Shown here piece after piece: positions 15,494 to 22,820 of a stretch of 28,784 bases of DNA. Numbering within the stretch: the stretch's first letter is position 1; every line of letters begins with the position of its first letter. The notes under the pieces were generated by a model. It did not search any database and was not told the DNA's origin. It saw only the letters and a program-made list of their open reading frames with translations. This DNA is from an uncultured Anaerolineae bacterium (GTDB lineage: Bacteria > Chloroflexota > Anaerolineae > Anaerolineales > Villigracilaceae). The translations under genes and the position numbers were made by a program. The DNA lies in contig CAINXK010000515.1 in the NCBI GenBank assembly GCA_903854805.1, forward strand, positions 1 to 28,784. Reading direction: 5' to 3'.

Positions 15494-17424
15494 GTGGTTT
15501 CGATCCCCACTGGACGAGTTCCATCTGGCTGCGCAATAACCACGGTAACCAGCGTGCCTGCGCCGGGTGCAGATTTAATTTCCAGACGGCCACCCAGGCG
15601 TTCGGCGCGCTCAGCCATGGTGGATAAACCCATGCCGCCGCGGCGAACAGTCCCCATGTCGAACCCCAGGCCATTGTCCATAATCTTCAGCTCAAATTTA
15701 TGGTCGTTACTGGCGATACACACCTCGACCCGTGTGGCCTGGGCATGTTTTAAAGAATTATTCAGGGCTTCCATACTGATGGCATATAAATCTTTTTCCC
15801 AGGACTGCGGCCATGAAGTCCCGGTTTCCACGCTCAACTCTACATCTATATTTGCGCGCCGTTCGACTGCATCCAGACGTATCTGGATGCCTTCCAAAAA
15901 CAAGATCTGACCGGCTGGGGCCAGTTGCAGTTCAAAAAGCAGCAGCCGCATTTCTTTTAGTGCAAGTTGAGCACTGGATGATAAAAGGACCAGGATTCTC
16001 TCCAGATTTTCCGGTTTGGATATGGCGGCGTGGCGGGCGGTATTGGCAGTGAAAACCAGGCTGTGCAAAGATTGAACTACCGAATCGTGCAGGTCGCGGG
16101 CCAGGCGGCGGCGTTCGAGTTGGGTGGCGTCCACCGTAGTTAATTCGCGCATCAGGGCATTCTCCAAGATCACGCCTAGCTCTTCAGAAAACGCAGTAAT
16201 TAACGAAATCTCATCCACCCGGAATTGATGAAGGTCTTGCCAGAAACAGGCAAATATACCCATATCTCGATTAATTCTAACCCGTTTTCCGGCACAGGCC
16301 ATAAATCCTGCCTGGCGCACTTCTTCCGGAAGATCATCCGGAGTTCTGCCATGCACCCGCGCAATTAAATCTGTGCTCTGCCCCATCCATTCAAAGTGCA
16401 TTTTCGCCAGGGTGGTATTGTCAATCGAGCCGGTGCCGGAAAAGGCCGTCACAGGTAGCCCCTGGACCAAATCGTAATAGCATACCAACTCGCAGCCCAG
16501 GGTACTTCTGATCCTTGCCAGTGATTGTTCCAACACGGTTTGGAGAGGCAGCGATTTTCCGCTTAACAAGATCATTTCATACAGGCTGGCTAGCTTGCGG
16601 GTCTGGTCAGATAGCTGCTGGGCGCGAGATTCCTGGAAACTCAGTAGATCCTGCTCCAGAAGTTTGCGGTTGCTGATCTCCATCTGCAATTCCTGGATGC
16701 TTTCAACCAACTGGCTGGTTTGGAGCCTGACGGTGCGTTGCAGGTCTTCAAAAACAACCCAGGAGATCGAGATGCCGGAAATAGAATACCCGATCGGCAT
16801 CAGACTGATCCCCAGAATTTCACCTGGAAGAAGTACATATCCAAAATATGTTAAGTAAGGAACAGATATGCTGACTGCGATCAGACCGGCAGTTACGCGT
16901 TTCCAACCTTTTAACCGCTGCATTTCAAATAATAATAAAAGAACACAGCTGCAGGTGAACAGTATAAGATAAACAGCTTCGAAATTATACAGGGGACCAT
17001 AGTGAACCATTAGAATATCAGGGTTGTCGGGGCTGAGGCTGTATCCGTTCCAGATCAGATGGTGAAAAGAATTGGTCCATTCCAATAATTGAAAAATAGC
17101 TGGAATCAAAAATAAAATAAATAGCCTGGGCCTAGTAAGCCACTTATATTGGAAAATCTCGCAAATCAACGGCACAATCAGCGTATTGAAAAGCCATACC
17201 AGGGTGCTTTCTATTAGCACAAATAGCCACTTTGCATCAGGTTGCTGCACAGTCAATTCCAACCCGGATGCCAGGGTCCAGAGAGAAACCAGGAACATGA
17301 TCAGGGCGAGTTTTGCAAAACCTGGCTGCTGACGCAGGCGCCAATTGAGAATGGACACAACCAGCGAAATTGAACCAGAGAGGAAAAACAATAAAACGCT
17401 TGGAGTCAAATGCCAGGTCCACAT
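15490..17424 (-). CDS. 7TM-GAF sensor histidine kinase (HisKA_3 type)
   Basis: 644 residues. Residues 5-225 hold about seven hydrophobic helices of the type seen in histidine kinases with an N-terminal 7TM sensor; 228-285 is a coiled coil (TVRLQTSQLVESIQELQMEI); about 290-425 is a GAF-like domain (LQTVLEQSLARIRSTLGCELVC to TAFSEELGVILENALM). The dimerisation/phosphoacceptor motif is LERRRLARDLHDSVVQSLHS with His446. The ATPase domain carries the N box EALNNSLKHA, G1 DNGLGF and G2 GMGLSTM. This is the NarX/DegS-like class that pairs with NarL-type regulators, matching the coupled downstream gene. AAGGATGG upstream of the ATG is a plausible but distant ribosome-binding site. The signal is unknown. 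Confidence 0.92.
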   Translation of the reverse strand: MWTWHLTPSVLLFFLSGSISLVVSILNWRLRQQPGFAKLALIMFLVSLWTLASGLELTVQQPDAKWLFVLIESTLVWLFNTLIVPLICEIFQYKWLTRPRLFILFLIPAIFQLLEWTNSFHHLIWNGYSLSPDNPDILMVHYGPLYNFEAVYLILFTCSCVLLLLFEMQRLKGWKRVTAGLIAVSISVPYLTYFGYVLLPGEILGISLMPIGYSISGISISWVVFEDLQRTVRLQTSQLVESIQELQMEISNRKLLEQDLLSFQESRAQQLSDQTRKLASLYEMILLSGKSLPLQTVLEQSLARIRSTLGCELVCYYDLVQGLPVTAFSGTGSIDNTTLAKMHFEWMGQSTDLIARVHGRTPDDLPEEVRQAGFMACAGKRVRINRDMGIFACFWQDLHQFRVDEISLITAFSEELGVILENALMRELTTVDATQLERRRLARDLHDSVVQSLHSLVFTANTARHAAISKPENLERILVLLSSSAQLALKEMRLLLFELQLAPAGQILFLEGIQIRLDAVERRANIDVELSVETGTSWPQSWEKDLYAISMEALNNSLKHAQATRVEVCIASNDHKFELKIMDNGLGFDMGTVRRGGMGLSTMAERAERLGGRLEIKSAPGAGTLVTVVIAQPDGTRPVGIETT

Positions 17425-17986
17425 TTATTTTTCCATCCTTATGGTCCATACGGGAAAACGAGTTACTCACTCGCGAGATTACGAAGTCAACCAGTATAAT
17501 TTTTATCACAGTCTGCTGGGGTTGTATAGCTTTCTCTGGGCGCTGAAACTCCTTTTGATTTTTTGGATGCTGTGCCAATCTTCTTGATCGTCCAACCAGC
17601 TTCGCTTTCATTAGATGGGTCTGCCAAATTGATCTCGAATTTAGCCAATAGCGAATCACCTCGGCAAGAGCGTCGATATTCGGTCTGCCCGGCTTGATAC
17701 CATTGCCCCAGGACCCATCATTCTGCTGCTGATTTCAAAACCAACACTTTGGAAGAGCGCGTTGCCTGCCCCCACAAAAAGGCTCTTTCAGCCCCTGCCC
17801 GTTTTTTGGGGCAGGGGCTGAAAGGGCCTTTACCTGAATACCCGAGAGTAAATACTTCTGTTTGGTGGAAAAGATATTCTCAAACGAACATGCTCTTCAG
17901 AAGTTTGGGCTTACGAATTCAACGCCAATACCTGGCCTTTGGTCTCACCTGGAAAGTGTAGTAGCTTAATACCCTTACGGCTGGTT
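17425..17986. other. 562-bp gap without a confident gene
   Basis: It contains a strong hairpin (17778-17831). On the minus strand at about 17559-17728 a short in-frame stretch reads protein-like (NDGSWGNGIKPGRPNIDAL, then AEVIRYWL), but it is preceded by a stop, has no start with a ribosome-binding site, and runs into the kinase gene frame-shifted. It may be the remnant of a decayed gene; no family was recognised. Confidence 0.4.
17778..17831. terminator. Long GC-rich hairpin
   Basis: Arms of 23 bp with one mismatch (17778-17800 and 17809-17831; core CAGCCCCTGCCC / GGGCAGGGGCTG), 8-nt loop, AAAGG/CCTTT at the base. It lies about 155 nt past the stop of the small membrane protein and upstream of the kinase, as expected of a terminator for the former. 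Confidence 0.65.
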
Positions 17987-18352
17987 TTAGAGCCTGGCTG
18001 GAATGCGGTTTTTATTGCGTTTAAATAGCAGCAGCCCAAGTCCGGTGAAGAGGCTGACCAGCAGGATGTTTGTGAAAACCTGGAAAAGACCTCTTGTAAG
18101 GGATCCATTTTCTCGAAAGCCATCCCTTTCTTCGCGTCCGCGGGTCGATCTGGCAGGTTGGCCGGTCTGATTGCCAACACCAGGTGCGGATGGTTGTTCA
18201 AAGCGTTGCTCGCCTTCAGTTCTGAAGCGCTGTGTGGAACCGCTGGTTGTGGTTGAGAGACCGTAGGCAATGCCACTGACGATCGCGGCCGCCAGCAGGA
18301 TAAGCAGTGTGCGTCCCAAGACGCGTAAGGTTGATTTTAGCATGTTGGTCAT
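17987..18352 (-). CDS. Small two-TM membrane protein, partner of the DUF4405-like protein
   Basis: About 121 residues from the ATG at 18352. A first transmembrane helix (TLLILLAAAIVSGIAYGLS) is followed by a polar, Arg/Gly/Gln-rich loop of about 55 residues (RFRTEGEQRFEQPSAPG..TRGREERDG) that is probably disordered. A second helix (GLFQVFTNILLVSLFTGLGL) leads to a basic tail KRNKNRIPARL. No family was recognised and it has no Cys or heme ligands in the loop. The stop of the upstream gene overlaps its ribosome-binding site (TAGGAG), so the two are translated together and probably act together. An alternative ATG at 18343 has better SD spacing. A longer in-frame extension back to 18451 overlaps the neighbour and is unlikely. 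Confidence 0.65.
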   Translation of the reverse strand: MTNMLKSTLRVLGRTLLILLAAAIVSGIAYGLSTTTSGSTQRFRTEGEQRFEQPSAPGVGNQTGQPARSTRGREERDGFRENGSLTRGLFQVFTNILLVSLFTGLGLLLFKRNKNRIPARL

Positions 18353-18357
18353 GGCTC

Positions 18358-18867
18358 CTATTCTTTCTCGGTGGCAGCGCTGGCAGCTGATTGCCTGGCT
18401 TGCGGTTGCAAGGGCCCGATGATATATTTTTGGACTGTTTTTACGATCCAATTCCAGCTGATTGCCAGGTGCAGGCCAACCAACAGCAGCAGCGAATTGG
18501 CTGATAACGAATGCAGACCACGCCAGAGAAAGTTGGGAGCCGCACCTGTCAATCCCAGGACCGGTATGGCCACGCGCGAAATCATCAAACCGGTATAAAT
18601 TGCCAGAGTCATGGCGATAAAAAGGATGAAATCCAAAATGTAGGTGATGCGGGTTAGTGCAGGCAGGTTTCTAAAGAAGCGCATAGAGATTGCTGCGATC
18701 CATTGCCATCCCAACAGCATGTGAACGATGATGAATACACCGATGGCAATCCCCAGCCATTCGTGCAGAGCCAGCCCGGTCAGGGTAGTGGAAAGCAAGG
18801 CCAGGGTCAGCCCGGCTACCAGGATGTTCATAATGAGTTTTGTTTTTATCGAGGTGCTTGACGACAT
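18358..18867 (-). CDS. DUF4405/cytochrome b561-like tetra-His membrane protein
   Basis: 169 residues, four predicted transmembrane helices (about 12-32, 36-56, 76-98, 117-140). Four histidines are spaced as for two bis-His b hemes: His35 and His49 (LHEWLGIAIGVFIIVH), His119 and His133 (LHSLSANSLLLLVGLH). The 14-residue spacing within each pair is typical of DUF4405 and flavocytochrome b-type electron carriers. The start has AGGAGAG 4 nt before the ATG. It leads a two-gene operon with the small two-TM protein. Four phased AAATTGT repeats lie upstream, suggesting control by an OmpR/PhoB-type regulator. A membrane electron-transfer role is inferred; no soluble reductase domain is encoded nearby. 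Confidence 0.78.
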   Translation of the reverse strand: MSSSTSIKTKLIMNILVAGLTLALLSTTLTGLALHEWLGIAIGVFIIVHMLLGWQWIAAISMRFFRNLPALTRITYILDFILFIAMTLAIYTGLMISRVAIPVLGLTGAAPNFLWRGLHSLSANSLLLLVGLHLAISWNWIVKTVQKYIIGPLQPQARQSAASAATEKE

Positions 18868-18911
18868 GTTTCTCTCCTGATGTCCGCACTGGAGCGCGGG
18901 CGAATTGAGAT

Positions 18912-18962
18912 ATATTACCTGAAAATTGTGTAGAAATTGTCAAAAATTGTGTCTGAAATTGG
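18912..18962 (-). promoter_or_regulatory. Phased direct-repeat array and -10 box upstream of the DUF4405-like gene
   Basis: Four copies of AAATTGT (last one AAATTGG) begin at 18923, 18934, 18944 and 18956, i.e. one per 10-12 bp, on one DNA face. Read on the minus strand they are ACAATTT repeats ending just upstream of a TAATAT hexamer (18917-18912). OmpR/PhoB-family regulators bind such 11-bp-phased repeats; assignment to that family is inferred. Confidence 0.55.
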
Positions 18963-19009
18963 CAGATTGTATTAGCGTAGGATGAGAACTCTGTGTGGAA
19001 TGATTTAAA

Positions 19010-19043
19010 TATAAAAAAGCATGCCCGGGCATGCTTTTTTATA
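19010..19043. terminator. 34-bp palindromic terminator after etfA
   Basis: Perfect palindrome with core GCATGCCCGGGCATGC flanked by A6 and T6, 27 nt beyond the etfA stop. U-runs are present on both strands. Confidence 0.85.
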
Positions 19044-19070
19044 GGCTTGGCTGCAATTGCAGCGTATTGA

Positions 19071-20060
19071 TTACTTGCCCAGCTTTTTCTTAAATGCAGC
19101 GGTCAGCAGTGGTATGAAGGTGAACAAGTCGCCGGCTACGCCGTAGCGTGCGGTTGCAAAGATGGGCGCTTCCGCATCTTTGTTGATGGCGATTACCAGC
19201 TTGGCGGTGCGGATGCCGACGATGTGCTGAATGGAGCCCGAGATGCCGGCTGCGATGTATAGATCTGGTGAGACCACCTTGCCTGTTTGTCCAACCTGGT
19301 GCGAGTAGGGAATATATCCGGCATCGACAGCTGCGCGCGAGGCACCGATCGCACCACCTAGCAGCGCGGCCAGCTCAGCGATCAGGGCGAAGCCTTTTTC
19401 GGCGGTGGCTTTTTCGTCCAGACCGAGGCCCGGATTGTTCGAAACGCCACGCCCACCCGCCACGATGATGCCCGCGTCGTTGATGCTGACGCCGGTTTCG
19501 CCGGCGGAGTAGCCTTCCACGGTCGTCAGGGCCTGGGTTTGAGCGGCTGCCTTTGTTGGCGTTCCGCCGCGACCAGCTTCACGGGTTGGGCGCGGAAAAG
19601 CCCGCCCGCGCAGGGTGATGAATTGCGGGCTGGCGGCGCAGATGGTTTTTTCGAATAGCTTGCCCTCATAGATCGGGCGCGTGGCGCTGATCCTTCCGCC
19701 GCTTTCTTCCAAGACGGTCACGTCGACAAGCACGCCGCTGTTCAGGTCGATGGAACTCATGGCGGCCAATTCGCGAGCGCGGAAGGTGGTTGGCAGCAGG
19801 ATCAGGTCAGGGCTGGAGGCTGAGGCCAGGGCTGTCAGCGTGGAGGCATAGGTTTCGGCGCGGAAATCTGCCAGGGCGGGGTCATCAGCCAACAAGACTT
19901 CATCTGCCCCAAACTCAAATGCAGCCTGGGCCAGGGCTTCGACGCCGGATCCGAAGACAAGCGCGCTGACGGGCCCGAAGGTTTTGCCTACACCCAGGGC
20001 TTCCCAGGATGACGAAACAGCTTCACCTTTGAAGTGGTCAATATATACCCAGGTTTTCAT
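19071..20060 (-). CDS. etfA: Electron transfer flavoprotein subunit alpha
   Basis: 329 residues, full length. EtfA carries FAD and with EtfB shuttles electrons from acyl-CoA dehydrogenases or similar flavoenzymes to the quinone pool. The C-terminal FAD domain is clear: GRGVSNNPGLGLDEKATAEK, SRAAVDAGYIPYSHQVGQTG, then GQTGKVVSPDLYIAAGISGS (starting at residue 257) with IQHIVGI, and INKDAEAPIF with YGVAGDLF. The ATG overlaps the etfB stop (ATGA), so translation is coupled. No acyl-CoA dehydrogenase, ETF:quinone oxidoreductase, FixCX or bifurcating partner lies in the window, so the electron donor cannot be named. Confidence 0.95.
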   Translation of the reverse strand: MKTWVYIDHFKGEAVSSSWEALGVGKTFGPVSALVFGSGVEALAQAAFEFGADEVLLADDPALADFRAETYASTLTALASASSPDLILLPTTFRARELAAMSSIDLNSGVLVDVTVLEESGGRISATRPIYEGKLFEKTICAASPQFITLRGRAFPRPTREAGRGGTPTKAAAQTQALTTVEGYSAGETGVSINDAGIIVAGGRGVSNNPGLGLDEKATAEKGFALIAELAALLGGAIGASRAAVDAGYIPYSHQVGQTGKVVSPDLYIAAGISGSIQHIVGIRTAKLVIAINKDAEAPIFATARYGVAGDLFTFIPLLTAAFKKKLGK

Positions 20061-20827
20061 AGGATTTTCTCCGCCAGGATTTTTTCTACCAGGGTTTCGG
20101 CGATTTCTTCGGGGCTGCTGCCAATGATGATCTCGCAGGCCACGTTGCGGCTGGGTGGGTTCATTAATTCAGTGCGGCTAACCACCACTTGTGGAGAATC
20201 CAGCCCCAGGTCCGCCAGGCTCCAAACGGGAATGACTGCTTTGGAGGCTTTGCGGATGCCCATGAAGGATGGATAACGTGGTTCCCCGATACTTTGCACA
20301 ACACTTAAGATGGCAGGCAGGGCCGAGCTGACGGTTTGCTTGCCTTCTTCGATGACGCGCTCAACAGTGACCTTGGTTCCGTCAACTTTGATCGAGCCAG
20401 CCAGGGCCAGCATGGGCCAGCCAAGTACCCGCGCAGTTTGGGCGGTGGTCAGACCGGTGGATGCGTCGATGGTCTGGCGGCCAAAGATGACCAGGTCCAC
20501 TTCTCCCAACTTTTGGATGGCAGCGGCCAGCACCCGCGCGGCAGCCTGTGAATCGATCACTGCCAGGGCGGGGTCGGAGATAAGCACGGCATTATCGGCG
20601 CCCATGGCCAGGGCATGTTTGATGGCATCCCGGGCTGTTTCTGCGCCTATGCAAATTGCGGTTACTTCGCCGCCGAGGACTTCCTTCTGTTGAAGCCCGG
20701 CCTCGACAGCGTACTCATCAAAAGGGTTGATGACCAGGGGCGATTCTCCCCATGAAACCTGCCCATTTTGTGCGGAGACTTTGGCTTCAGAATCAGGAAC
20801 TTGTTTTATACAAACAACGATTTTCAC
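20057..20827 (-). CDS. etfB: Electron transfer flavoprotein subunit beta
   Basis: 256 residues. Family signatures: MKIVVCIKQVPDSEAKVSAQ at the start, INPFDEYAVEAGLQ, GADNAVLISDPAL, VDLVIFGRQTIDASTGLTTA, and ERVIEEGKQTVSSALPAILS, which includes the ETF-beta signature region that binds AMP (or a second FAD in bifurcating types). The start codon is GTG, fixed by a very strong ribosome-binding site (AAAGGAGG) upstream. It is the first gene of the etfBA operon. A 32-bp palindrome and a TATAAT box lie 72-110 nt upstream, so the operon is probably repressed by a palindrome-binding regulator. This subunit forms the heterodimer with EtfA in the cytoplasm. Confidence 0.95.
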   Translation of the reverse strand: MKIVVCIKQVPDSEAKVSAQNGQVSWGESPLVINPFDEYAVEAGLQQKEVLGGEVTAICIGAETARDAIKHALAMGADNAVLISDPALAVIDSQAAARVLAAAIQKLGEVDLVIFGRQTIDASTGLTTAQTARVLGWPMLALAGSIKVDGTKVTVERVIEEGKQTVSSALPAILSVVQSIGEPRYPSFMGIRKASKAVIPVWSLADLGLDSPQVVVSRTELMNPPSRNVACEIIIGSSPEEIAETLVEKILAEKIL

Positions 20828-20898
20828 TTTGCTCCTCCTTTGCCTGACGGTTGTTAACCTGGATGGCCTGATTAATGCTTTGAAAGCAATGCGCTGAT

Positions 20899-20937
20899 AT
20901 TATACCAAACCTACCTACCGTTCGGTAGGTAGGTTTG
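20899..20937 (-). promoter_or_regulatory. etfBA promoter with TetR-like palindromic operator
   Basis: A perfect palindrome with 15-bp arms (20906-20920 and 20923-20937; half-site AACCTACCTACCG) around TT directly abuts TATAAT (20904-20899 on the minus strand), covering the spacer and -35 region. The long symmetric half-sites resemble operators of TetR-family regulators of acyl-CoA metabolism (inference). The palindrome also covers the last codons and stop of the upstream glycosyltransferase gene. Confidence 0.65.
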
Positions 20938-22279
20938 ACCTGGTTTTGCTAAAGATCTGCCCCAGGTTTCGGGAAAAATTTTGATATTGAAGTGTAACAA
21001 TCAACAGGCATGTGAAAAGACCGAGATGAAGGACTGCCATGATCATGTGTGTGGATGTTCCCAGTCTGAAGTCAAGCGTGGATAATATCTGTAAAACAAA
21101 TAGCCCATATAAAGTTGCGGCCAATACCAGGCTGGAGAGTATTTTTTCTGAAAAGAGTCGGCTGTAACTGCTCAAGCCGGTCCAGGCCAGGATGATATAG
21201 GGATAAAAATGGAAGAGATAACGTTCGCGGGTGCCGGTCAGAAAAACAGCGCAGCACAGGTTGACCAATGCCAGGTGCAAAATAAAGTTCAACAAGGTTT
21301 CGCGGTCAATGATTGCCTCGCCACGCTGATATTTCTGCCTTAGCCAAAGACCCAACGATACTGTTACCATTCCAGTCAGCAGCACGAAAAGAAATAGACC
21401 CAACTGGTAGGGGTTTGAGCCTGGAATACCGGCAAACATTGGCATGTGCGCTGAGCTGAACATGTCGCGTCCCAACAGCATCCAAATATTAAAGCCATTT
21501 CCCGAGATGATGCCTGCCTGAAAAACTCCCTCCTGCCAGATGTAAACCAGGTGTGAAAAATAAGGGGGCTTTAACTTCAGAAAGAGGTCCCATGCAGATA
21601 TTGCTGCCAGGAAAACGCCCATCGTTAGCGCTGCGTTCAGCAGGCGCTCCTTCCACTTAGGGCTGTGGAATAAAATATCTGTTGCCAGCAGCAGCCCGAT
21701 GGAAAATACACTCAGGATGGTCAGCTGTTTCGTCAGTAAAATACAAGCCAGTAGGACGGCGCTAACCACCAGGTAGCTCCAATAATATTTTGGCATGGCC
21801 TGTGCGTTAATATTATTTTTGACTATCCAGGCCAGGCTGATCAGGATAAAAAACTGGCTGATGCCGTCGATCTGTCCCCATATGGCCCCACCAGCCCAGG
21901 AACTGATCGAAATACCGATGATCCCAGCCGTGTATGCTGGTTTTGCCACCTTGAGGCTTTTTAGAATCCAGAATATCAGCAGAACGTTGGCCCCATCTAC
22001 AATGCTCAAAAATAAACGGAAGATGAAGACCGAGCGATCATACCCCAGGCCGCTGAAAAGGTTTAGGAAACCTGCTGAACTAAACATTCCAAGGATGGGG
22101 TAATTGCAGGTGGGGCAGCTGCTGTATATACTCAGCCAGTTTAATTTCCAAATTTGGGACCAATTCCAGAAGGCTTCCAGATCTTTATGGAAATACAGGT
22201 TGGGCAGGCCGAGCACGACTATGAGTGATAGTGTAAGGCCTGCGCCCAGTAAGACGAAATCAGAAGTTGTTTTTTTCAT
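20915..22279 (-). CDS. Multi-pass GT-C type glycosyltransferase
   Basis: 454 residues with about ten to twelve hydrophobic helices. The first extracytoplasmic loop has an acidic, Trp-rich region (HKDLEAFWNWSQIW) and SSCPTCNYPI; a second signature, GGAIWGQIDGISQFF, resembles the WGQxD motif of polyprenyl-phosphate-dependent mannosyl/glucosyltransferases. TGTRERYLFHFYPYIILAW near residue 350 matches the RYL..FYP segment in GT-C enzymes. Such proteins move a sugar from a lipid-linked donor onto a glycolipid or protein outside the membrane; donor and acceptor are unknown. It has no operon partner; it lies upstream of etfB and its stop codon sits inside the etfB operator palindrome. A secreted-protein glycosylation role next to the surface operon is possible but not shown. 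Confidence 0.75.
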   Translation of the reverse strand: MKKTTSDFVLLGAGLTLSLIVVLGLPNLYFHKDLEAFWNWSQIWKLNWLSIYSSCPTCNYPILGMFSSAGFLNLFSGLGYDRSVFIFRLFLSIVDGANVLLIFWILKSLKVAKPAYTAGIIGISISSWAGGAIWGQIDGISQFFILISLAWIVKNNINAQAMPKYYWSYLVVSAVLLACILLTKQLTILSVFSIGLLLATDILFHSPKWKERLLNAALTMGVFLAAISAWDLFLKLKPPYFSHLVYIWQEGVFQAGIISGNGFNIWMLLGRDMFSSAHMPMFAGIPGSNPYQLGLFLFVLLTGMVTVSLGLWLRQKYQRGEAIIDRETLLNFILHLALVNLCCAVFLTGTRERYLFHFYPYIILAWTGLSSYSRLFSEKILSSLVLAATLYGLFVLQILSTLDFRLGTSTHMIMAVLHLGLFTCLLIVTLQYQNFSRNLGQIFSKTRSNLPTER

Positions 22280-22339
22280 CTTCGTGACAATTCCTAATTG
22301 CTTTATTCTTCGCTAACTGGCAGGATAAAAAAGGGGGTG

Positions 22340-22376
22340 ATGGGACCGAAGCATGCTCATCATGCTTCGGTCCCAT
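22340..22376. terminator. 16-bp stem hairpin without an obvious gene
   Basis: Perfect arms 22340-22355 and 22361-22376 (ATGGGACCGAAGCATG and its complement), loop CTCAT, followed by TTTT on the plus strand; on the minus strand CCCCCTTTTTT follows 5 nt later. It lies upstream of the glycosyltransferase start, with no gene on either strand that it clearly ends. Confidence 0.55.
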
Positions 22377-22785
22377 TTTCTCTCATGGGTGTGTTTGGTG
22401 GCCCCGATTTCTGAACGGGATTGGGCAGGGAAGCATTCCTCGCAGTGGAAGAAGTATATTTTTATTGAGCAGACCACCGGTTTTCGTGCATTTGGTGCGT
22501 CAGGTTCGGATGGCCGAGATCTGAAGCAGGCTTGCGTGAGCAAATACTTTTAGGCGAAAATAGATTTCAGCGGAAATATTACCCTATTAAATCATACAAT
22601 AAGCATCTTGAGCATTTTGCTCCATGATTTTTCAAGCGCGAGTATTCTCGCAATGTACCATTTTTTGCGAATGTTGGTCAACCGCACTCTTGCTGATACG
22701 AAAATCAGCTGGGTTGGTGCTGCCAATAGCCAGACCGGCGCTGTTTTGTGTTATATACATATTCGAAACCTGCCCGAATGAAGTA

Positions 22786-22814
22786 TTGCGGAAATTGTTA
22801 CTTTCTCATAAGAT
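22786..22814 (+). promoter_or_regulatory. Promoter of the universal stress protein gene (leaderless)
   Basis: TTGCGG (22786-22791), 17-nt spacer, TAAGAT (22809-22814), ending 6 nt before the ATG at 22821. Transcription would start at or within 1-2 nt of the start codon; there is no Shine-Dalgarno. Confidence 0.5.
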
Positions 22815-22820
22815 TACACT

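Larger units (their letters stand above)
22280..22820. other. 541-bp gap without a confident gene
   Basis: It holds a strong hairpin at 22340-22376, smaller inverted repeats (GCGAG/CTCGC near 22636, GCTGAT/ATCAGC near 22694) and, at its right end, the promoter of the universal stress protein gene. Open frames of 60-76 codons on both strands show no recognisable protein and lack ribosome-binding sites. Confidence 0.5.

Noticed and set aside
17559..17728. Possible short minus-strand gene upstream of the kinase
   Set aside because: No start or ribosome-binding site, a stop just before it, and no family recognised; noted only as a possible remnant.
20906..20937. Palindrome as simple terminator of the glycosyltransferase gene
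   Set aside because: The 2-nt loop is poor for RNA, no U-tract follows, and it overlaps both the stop codon and the etfBA promoter; an operator fits better.
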